Part shown: positions 7,558 to 14,674 of the stretch, in pieces
Numbering within the stretch: position 1 is the first letter of the stretch
Layout of the letters: each line of letters opens with the position of its first letter
Assembly (NCBI GenBank): GCA_009602725.1
Contig: WELB01000253.1
Coordinates: 66,924 to 81,597 of the forward strand
Reading direction: 5' to 3'
Source of the DNA: Spirogloea muscicola
Lineage: Eukaryota > Streptophyta > Zygnematophyceae > Spirogloeales > Spirogloeaceae
DNA length: 14,674 nucleotides
Made by a program: the position numbers and the translations under genes
Notes under the pieces: generated by a model
Seen by the model: the letters and a program-made list of their open reading frames with translations, nothing else
What the model was told of the DNA's origin: nothing
Databases searched by the model: none

Positions 7558-10500
7558 ATGAAAGAGGATGACATGGACAGCCCTGAGGGCCCTGAGGAGC
7601 AGAAGGTTCCTGAGCTGAAAATAGGTGAGACCCAGATCAGTCGGGTGGTGTTGCCACACTACTTTGGCAGCAGGCTGCACCGTTCTTGCTTGTGGTACCG
7701 ACCACCGCCTGAGCGTAACCAACAACTGGCACATTAGAGGAGCAGCTAGAACCTCCCTGTCTGAGCTGACAGGGCAATCTCGTGTGCAGATGCTAGAGCT
7801 GCACTGGCATTTGTTGACTTCTTCGAGAAGCTGCCGCAAGTAAGGCATGCTGGCGCTGACGCCGATTCTTCACAAGCTTTTGTGCTGCCTGCATCGCTTG
7901 CTCTTAGATCACAGGCATGGTATTTTGACTGCAGACATTGAAAGAGGAGAACACGAAGTGATCAACTAAAACACTAGCTGTTGTTGGGTCACTGGTAAGT
8001 AGACTGATGCTTGCAAACACTTCATCTTGTTGCAGGATCCTCAGGTCATGCGATTCTTCGATCGCAAGGTCAGCATCCAACCACATTGTGCACGCCTTCT
8101 GGAGCATGTGGGCAATCTGAGGATTCTAGCTTCAGATGGAGAGGCTTTCTTAGCTGGCGACATTCTAATCTGCAAGACCTCTTTGCTCAGTGAGAGGGTG
8201 GACCAGCTCAGGTGCTGCAGGTCATGACAATATGCTGTAGCTGATTCCTCTTCATACCTCCTCTTTGCCCATTCTCAGGAGTACTACACAGCCCATGGCG
8301 AGCATGCTAGCCTCCTGGCTCGAGAGTACTTCAAAACTATGACAGTTTTGCGCCAGCTTGGAGCTTCACCTGGCAAGAGTCTAGCATCAGTCAGCATCTC
8401 TAGGACCATGTTTGAGACCATCCTCCGGGACCTCCTTCTTGAGAAAACAGATCATGTCATTGAGCTCTATGAGGGCAGTGGTGCAAACTGGCGTGTCACC
8501 AAAACTGGCACCCCTGGCAAGCTTGGGAGCTTTGAGGATGTCCTCTTCCATAACAATGACATGCAGGTTAGTGCACTCTTTTGATTCGGCCTGGCCTGTG
8601 GGCCAATCAAGCACTGCTTCACTCACCCATTTTCTAAGCAATCTTGTGAAATCTTGTGTTAATAGACATACTTTGTGATGCCACTCTTTCCTGTTACCTG
8701 TGGATCAAGCAAAGGGTAGTCATAGCAAGCTGTGAAGAGCAAGAGATTGTCCACTCTTCGCTCAGCATGTAAGCATCCAACCTAGGCACCCCACAGTAAT
8801 GAGCTATTGGTGCCATTGATTCTCTGCAGGACTCTCCTGTTGTAATGGCAATAAACCTGGTGGTGAAAGAGAACGAGCGATCAGTTGGCATGGCTTTTGT
8901 GGACATGACAAAGCGCACCTTGGGGATGACAGAGTTCCTCGATGATGACCAGTACACAAACCTGGAGTATACAATCCTTGCCCTGGGCTGCAAAGAGATA
9001 GTCCTGCCGCAGGATGGTGCGAAGACCCCGGATGGACGCAGGCTGAGGGATGTGATTTCACGCTGCAATGTACTGCTGGTAGAGCGGAAGCGCAGCGACT
9101 TCAAAGCACGGGACGTCGAACAGGATTTGAGCAGGCTGGTCAAAGGCTCTGCGGAACAGTACAAGGGCCTCACTATGTCAGAGACGCCATCTGCTGCAAT
9201 GGCAGCCCTGCTTGCATACACAGACCTCATGGCTGATGACAGCAGCTCTGGGAAATACGTTGTCCAGCCCTACAGCCTGGACACGTACATGCGCCTGGAT
9301 GCAGCAGCTCTCAGAGCGCTGAATGTCCTGGAGAGCAAAACAGATGCTAATAAGAACTTCAGTATTTTCGGCCTCATGAATCGCACAAGCACAGCAGGCA
9401 TGGGAAAGCGGCTGCTGAACCGCTGGCTGAAGCAACCCCTTCTCGATGTAGCAGAGATAGCCTGCAGGCACGACATAGTCGAGGTTCATACTGCACCTTA
9501 ACAACTGCTCACCTTGTCAATGTTCCTTCCATGCACATGATTTCACTCCCAGGGGTATTGATTGGTTTGGATACCTATACTAGCCTCTTTGCAGCATTTG
9601 CCTCTGCACGCACATCCTTACCCTTGTCCATTTGATAGGTTCTTTTGTCGTCGATTCTGATTCTTTGACTGATGCTAGCATGCTTTGGTTGGCTATGACA
9701 GGCATTTGTGACCAGCACAGAGATGAGACAAGACATGAAACAACACATGCGGAGGCTGCCTGACATTGAAAGGCTGACCCGCAAGGTCGAGAGGAGAAAG
9801 GCCAGCTTGCATGATATTGTGAAGCTCTATCAGGTCAGCACGTCAAGGTCATCACTAACTTGAGATCCATGGATGACTTTCTTTGCATGTATAAATATAG
9901 GCACTACTTGTTTGTAATACAACATAAATCCACGGTCAGAGCCTGCGAGCTGCTCACATTCCCATACATTGCATAGATACCCAAAGATTTCATGACTCTG
10001 CAGGCTCGTCTGAAAGCACAGCATGAATCTTATCCTGCAGGCTAGTGTCCGATTGCCTTTCATCAAGGACATTCTTGGAAAGAGCGATGGCCAATTCTCG
10101 GGGATTCTAAGACAGAGGTATGTGACTCAACTGGAGGAGTGGACCGGGAGAGAGCATCTCGGCAAGTACGAAGGCCTCGTGGAGGCGGCTGTTGATCTGG
10201 ACCAGGTGGCTCTTATAACCAGCTCAAGGCTCTGCTGATGTAGAAACCTGTGATGTGCATACTGCAAATGCAGGAGCTGCCACTGTGGCCAGGGCCCAAT
10301 GATCCCTGTCTGCTAAACTTGTCTTTGTAATTGTCATCATCGTAGATTGAGAACAATGAGTACATCATCTCACCTGGCTACGATCCGAGCCTCGCCAACA
10401 TCAAGAAAGAGAGGGATGTTATTGAGAATCAGATCAGAAGAACATATGAGCAGGTGGCAGGTGACCTGGATTTGGAATTGGAAAAGACTCTGAAGGTGCA

Positions 10501-13500
10501 ATGCCAATGAGCTCGTTTGCCCACGCAGATCTAAATCATGGCAATGGCATCATTGAGATGATTAAGTGGTCCGCTTGCAGCGTCCTTCACAACCTGGAAT
10601 CTTTTGTGGTGATTCAAGCAGCATAATCACCTCGTGTAGTATCACATGTTTCCTGTGCAGTTAGATCGGACTACACAGGCTGGGTATGTCTTCAGAATCA
10701 CAAAGAAGGAAGAGCCCCGTGTACGGAAGAAGCTCCTGGGGGCTCAGTACACTACACTTGAGACCAGGAAAGATGGCATCAAGTTCACCAGCCAGCGATT
10801 GAGGAGGTTGAGTGAGCAGTACGTCAAGCTGACAGAGGAGTATACAGCAACTCAAAGAGAGCTTGTAAATAAGGTGGTGGAGGTTGCTGCCACATTCTTA
10901 GAGGTGGGCTTCGTGGAGACAGAGAATGATCGCAGAGCCTGGAATGTATCCTGCTAAATCAAACACATATCTCTTGCGATGATGGAGGTGATTGTTCCGT
11001 GGACTGTGATGCTATATAGATGATGGCAATATACCAACTCACTGACTACAAATTTGTCTGTCTCTTACAGATTTTTGAGTCTGTCGCTGCATTGGTAGCA
11101 GAGCTGGATGTCCTGCTTAGTTTCGCTGACCTTTCTATCAGTGCACCAACTCCTTATGTCCGACCTTCAATGACTTCCTCTGTAAGTAACAACCATTGGG
11201 CTTGACATCCAGCACCACATTATCGAGCAAGTCACACCTCTTGACGCCCTAGCACATATATTGATGGCCATTCATGCAATCATCTACAGACTGAAGGCAA
11301 CATCATTCTTGAAGGAAGTCGTCATCCCTGCGTGGAAGTTCAAGAGGGAATCAACTTCATTCCTAATGACTGCCGCCTTGTAAGACTCTGCAAAGCCTCT
11401 GGTACTCACATGCACTCGTTCTATTTGTTCTTAAGTAAATATCAAAGTTGGTCAGAGTGAAAACTCTCAGAGCATTGATATAACTGAGAGATATCTGCTT
11501 CACTCGTACAAAGTGTGAAAATGCTGCTAAGACAACCGTCCCATCACTTGACCATGTAGCCTGCTGCCCTGCAGCAATGGAGACACTACATACAGCATTC
11601 GTGCCATAATACTAGGTACTAATGATTGCTTGTTGAAAGGTGCAGGAAAGAGGACGAAGTTGGTTTCAAATCATAACTGGGCCGAATATGGGTGGTAAAT
11701 CAACATTCATTCGGCAGGTGAGATAGCAGTAGCTGCAAGGTTGCGGCTCACGAGAGCAGGTCAGCTCACAGACTGTAGGTCAGAGGAACAGTCAAGCTTG
11801 ATATAAGATTGTCTTATGATGACTCCGCTGGAAGGGCGAGCCTGCCATTCCTCCTTAGAATTGATACCCAAAGGCATTTTGTCAGCCAGTAGACTGTCGT
11901 TAGAGGAGAAGACTGTCTATTGAATAATGCAGAATGGTTGCAGCTTCACATCTCGTCTTTATGTTAAACAGGTTGGAGTGATTGTGCTTATGGCTCAAGT
12001 TGGATGCTTTGTTCCCTGTGACCACGCGGAGATCAGTGTGCGAGACTGCATCTTCGCTCGGGTTGGGGCCGGAGACTGCCAGGTCCAGAAGCCTACCTTG
12101 ACCTCAATGTCTACTGTTATGCTCGAAGAGCTAATGGCACTTCTTACAACCTCTTGTCACTCTGTCCCTGCAGCTAAGAGGCGTATCGACCTTCATGGCT
12201 GAGATGCTAGAGACTGCTGCCATATTGAAGGCAGCAACCGCCAATTCTCTTATTATTATTGATGAGCTGGGCCGTGGTACTTCCACTTACGACGGCTTTG
12301 GTACGTACCTTAGCAGGGACTTGTAGGTAGTTACAGTTAATGACAGCGCATATACAGGCATGCCCTTTGGTACCTGCAGTCTACACCAAGCTATTTGACA
12401 AAGCCTCAGAGTGGAGAAGCATGTACTAAGGATTGCTCCCTCACGAGTGGGACTGTGGTCCATGGACTACAGTGTCATAGATGGATGGCTGCACCCAAGC
12501 AGCTTGCTGAGTGGCCTTGCAGTTTGCAGCATACTCAGTCCGGCAATGTGAGGTCCTTTGTCATTGGCTGCTGGCAGGCCTTGCTTGGGCCATCTGCGAG
12601 TACTTGGTAGAGGTGACACAAGCTCCCACACTTTTTGCCACTCACTTCCACGAACTTACAGCCCTTGCTCATAGCAAAGCTCCACCTACAAGCGGAGCTT
12701 ACAAGGGACCCCCTGTGGGTGTCTTCAATCGCCACGTCAGCGCTCACATAGACGATGTCTCTCGCAAGCTCACCATGCTCTACAGGGTGAGTTGGTCTGG
12801 CAAACGCGCCGAGACAGTAAGCTGGTGCCGATTGCCTGTCTTTGGAGCTCAAGGCTGGGACGTTTTGACTTGAGCTGACATTGTTTACATTTAGCTAGTG
12901 CAACTTATGCAAACAGCGCTGAGTGACCAATCTTTTCACGTCATTTTATTGCCTGCGCCTGTGGTAAATAGGTCGAAGATGGTCCTTGCGACCAGAGCTT
13001 TGGCATCCACGTGGCAGAGTTCGCGCACTTTCCTGAGAGTGTCGTGGAGCTCGCTCGGAAGAAGGCTGCGGAACTGGAGGACTTTTCCCCTCAAATCGCC
13101 CCACACTCTGAGAAGTCCGACGCCGAGGTAAGCTGATGTATGTGCATATAGGATTGAAACCGACATGTTGTCTGCCTGCTGGTTGCATGCGTGCTGTCAG
13201 AAGAACGCATTTCTGTTGCACATAGCAATGCAATGCAGCATGCTCTGGTGATATCGCCATACCCTCACTTGTGCTCCTGCTGTGTGCATTGCAGCAGGTT
13301 GGCTCAAAGAGAAAGAGGGTGTCGGTGCCCTCTGAAGACTCCATTGTGGGGGCAGCGCAGGCAAGGCAGTTCCTGAAGGACTTCGCAGCACTCCCACTGG
13401 ATGAGATGGAGCCTGAAGCTGCAATGGCACGTGTAAAAACCATGTTGACTGATCTTGATAGGCAGGCAGATGCCAATTCCTGGCTCAAGCAGCTCCTGCA

Positions 13501-13519
13501 GGTAGCTTCCTCAACTTAA
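7558..13519 (+). CDS. MSH2: DNA mismatch repair protein MSH2 (MutS homologue 2), 17 exons, complete
   Basis: Exons: 7558-7624, 7790-7839, 8036-8068, 8279-8566, 8830-9483, 9702-9833, 10041-10205, 10346-10495, 10661-10903, 11071-11181, 11290-11379, 11646-11717, 11972-12082, 12174-12300, 12578-12786, 12972-13127, 13295-13519. All introns are GT-AG; the joined frame gives about 960 residues (plant and human MSH2 are about 935). MSH2 pairs with MSH6 or MSH3 in the nucleus to recognise mismatches and small loops and recruit MutL proteins. Seen in order: N-terminal domain ([28 protein letters not shown]), connector (147 to about 300), lever/clamp ([49 protein letters not shown]), ATPase with Walker [10 protein letters not shown] (673-681), Walker [13 protein letters not shown] (D752, E753) and FATHFHEL (H787), and a C-terminal part containing [19 protein letters not shown]. 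No key residue is missing. The start is the only ATG placing KVPELKI before the next exon in frame. Confidence 0.96.
13295..13300 (+). promoter_or_regulatory. MSH2: Tandem (NAGNAG) splice acceptor at MSH2 last exon
   Basis: Intron 16 ends GCAGCAG before GTTGGCTCAAAG. Splicing after the first AG (13294) or the second (13297) both keep the frame and differ by one Gln codon. The first was used for the annotation; either is possible. Confidence 0.6.
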
Positions 13520-13540
13520 TCATACTGCTCACTTCCTTGC

Positions 13541-13576
13541 GCTCAGAGCAGGAACTTTTTCCTGCTCCAGCTGAGC
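13541..13576 (+). other. Stem-loop just downstream of the MSH2 stop codon
   Basis: GCTCAG-AGCAGGAA, loop CTTT, TTCCTGCT, bulge CCAG, then CTGAGC. This gives 8 inner plus 6 outer perfect base pairs with one 4-nt bulge. It starts 22 bases after the TAA and so lies in the presumed 3' UTR. It could shape 3' end formation or mRNA stability; no known family is matched. Confidence 0.7.
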
Positions 13577-14144
13577 TTATCGCACGGCAACAGCCTTAGC
13601 AGCTCAGCATACGTGGGACCTGCGTGTGTAGGATTGGGAACTGGTATAGTGTCTGGTAATTGCTATTGTGTTTGTTGGGGACATTTTGCTCCATCAGGAA
13701 ATGGGGGCAGCAACTCGAGCCAATCTGCTGACTGGCAGCTGCGCGGCTGGAGCATGCCCCAAAATAAGAGGCAAGAGAGGGCGTCAATCGAACCGCCTGA
13801 TAGAAAGTCAAGACAGAAGGGGTCCAAGCAACGAAGGACAGGAAGCTCAAGGTAATCCGGAACGCCAACAGCATAGTAGGCTAGGTGGACTTCTACAAGC
13901 GGCTACAGCTGCAGGGTTGAGCTCACTGTAGTAGGCGATGTGCACTCTTGCGAGGCGAAGCATTGAGCGGCCACATGGCCAAAGGATGGTCCAAGAAAGA
14001 GAGGTTCTTCACAAAAGCTGGCGATGGCTGTGAAAGGAATGGGATGGCAATGGGACAAGGTCCAAAGGTCCCGGGAACCGCTGAATCACAGCTAAGCAAG
14101 TGGCTCCAAAGTATGGGTGCTCAGTACCCCTAGTTCTTTTTAAA
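13577..14144. other. Intergenic region with no recognised gene
   Basis: It follows the MSH2 3' UTR. Plus-strand frames at 13668-13931 and 13948-14133 are open but have no recognised domain, and no convincing splice links were found. I see no tRNA or repeat array here. It may hold the MSH2 transcript end and decayed mobile DNA. Confidence 0.5.
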
Positions 14145-14228
14145 AAAAAGCGCTTCCCCTGGCTCCTCCGCTTCTCGTACTTTGTCCATTCTTTTTTGGG
14201 CTGGCTGCTCCAGCCCCTTTCTTCTAGT
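14145..14228 (+). repeat. 3' UTR fragment of the retroelement family (tail E)
   Basis: Matches the copy D tail: AGCGCTTCCCCTGGCTCC, CTTCTCGTACTTTGTCCATT, hairpin at 14198-14216 (GGGCTGG-CTGCT-CCAGCCC), then CCTTTCTTC. The usual ATGGGCGAGC box is absent, so this end is shortened. No coding remnant is recognisable before it. Confidence 0.75.
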
Positions 14229-14388
14229 TGGCAGCCGCAGTCAGAGAATTTTCGTGTATTTGAAACAAACAGAGAGCAGCTTGGTGCCGGAAATATGTCA
14301 CAATGCAGAAATCCGGTGCAGCAGCCGAAGCGCGGCCTGCTTGCAAATGCACATGCCTGAACCGGTGCAGCGGGACTGCAAGCCCTCT

Positions 14389-14407
14389 GACACCCTATAA
14401 GGGTGTC
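14389..14407. repeat. Perfect 8-bp inverted repeat, 3-nt loop
   Basis: GACACCCT-ATA-AGGGTGTC. It ends at the first bases of the 40-bp block shared with copy C', at the boundary between unrelated sequence and retroelement sequence. Confidence 0.85.
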
Positions 14408-14445
14408 CATCCTCCCCCTGTTTTACCATTGCATCCTCAGGCCCC
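14406..14445 (+). repeat. 40-bp block shared with the 3' UTR of copy C'
   Basis: It equals 3209-3248 except at two positions, and begins TCCATCCTCCCCCTGTTTTA. In copy C' it follows the stop codon; here it sits immediately before a 5'-truncated ORF fragment. That swap of order is what a head-to-tail joint with a broken tail would give. Confidence 0.85.
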
Positions 14446-14674
14446 ATCCACCGGAAGACGAGTTCTTTCCGTTGGCAATTGACATCCATGGGGCACTGGG
14501 CGCTCGGTGGCTTGAGCTACTTAACCAGCTCGCCCGCCACGCAATCGCCCGTCGCTTCCATGGTGAACCGGTAGACTTTCCTGCAGCCGGGTCGCTGGCG
14601 CAAGTGTATCGCATGCGCTTGGCCGTCTCGCTGCAGAGGTCCATGGCCCGTGCGCTGCACCTTCGTGCCGGGAG
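14443..14674 (+). pseudogene. 5'-truncated retroelement ORF, C-terminal region, runs off the right edge
   Basis: Reads PHPPEDEFFPLAIDIHGALG, then ARWLELLNQLARHAIARRFH, YRMRLAVSLQRSMARALHLR and AG, in frame to the last base. It is the closest relative of the fragment at 2845-3204, with mostly synonymous or conservative differences, and shares SMARALHLRAG with copy D. No stop lies within view. It is the same nuclease-end region of the R2-like element as the copies on the left, so the family flanks the CRAL-TRIO/MSH2 pair on both sides. Confidence 0.8.

Noticed and set aside
12511-12873. Plus-strand frame spanning 12511-12873 read as a separate small gene
   Set aside because: It is MSH2 exon 15 with flanking intron; splicing at 12300/12578 restores the MSH2 frame exactly.
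13541-13576. Histone-type 3' stem-loop
   Set aside because: The loop and stem sequence do not match the histone consensus and the gene is not a histone; only the shape is similar.
14010-14045. Possible further decayed tail on the minus strand (CACAGCCATCGCC shared with about 3735)
   Set aside because: Only 13 bases are shared and the other tail boxes are missing, so it is too weak to call.
1-14674. CRISPR array, tRNA, rRNA, or prokaryotic operon
   Set aside because: No regular spacer array, cloverleaf or rRNA segment was seen, and both genes are spliced, so the DNA is eukaryotic nuclear.

Overview
The window is nuclear DNA from a eukaryote, most likely a green alga of the trebouxiophyte type. 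The reasons are two intron-rich genes with short GT-AG introns, plant-like protein sequences, and fragments of a non-LTR retrotransposon of a kind common in green-algal genomes. The species assignment is inference; the gene structures were read directly from the sequence.

Layout. (1) Bases 1-3612 are retrotransposon DNA. The minus strand of 1-1619 carries the intact front half of an element's ORF: two CCHC zinc fingers, a proline-rich linker, and the start of the reverse transcriptase domain, running off the left edge. From about 1605 to 3612 there is a patchwork of 5'-truncated copies of what looks like the same family. They retain the C-terminal end of the ORF, ending in a conserved S-x-S-D-L-x-L-L-x-R-x-Y-stop, and a 3' UTR with a conserved hairpin. 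Several copies are joined head to tail. (2) 4090-5982, minus strand: a complete five-exon gene for a 300-residue Sec14-like CRAL-TRIO lipid-transfer protein. (3) 5983-7557: a 1.6 kb divergent intergenic region, GC-rich in the middle, with a diverged ~110 bp tandem duplication and two E2F-like sites. (4) 7558-13519, plus strand: a complete 17-exon MSH2 gene (about 960 residues), the common subunit of the eukaryotic MutS mismatch-recognition heterodimers. A strong stem-loop lies just after its stop codon. (5) 13577-14144: no recognised gene. (6) 14145-14674: more fragments of the retrotransposon family, running off the right edge.

The two host genes are head to head and may share regulatory DNA; they have no known joint pathway. 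The retroelement family flanks the gene pair on both sides. The most interesting unexplained material is the architecture of the retroelement copies: head-to-tail junctions at a common pyrimidine-rich 3' end, and a hairpin that keeps RNA pairing while its sequence changes. These fit an R2-like element that forms concatemers by template jumping or by inserting into its own tails.
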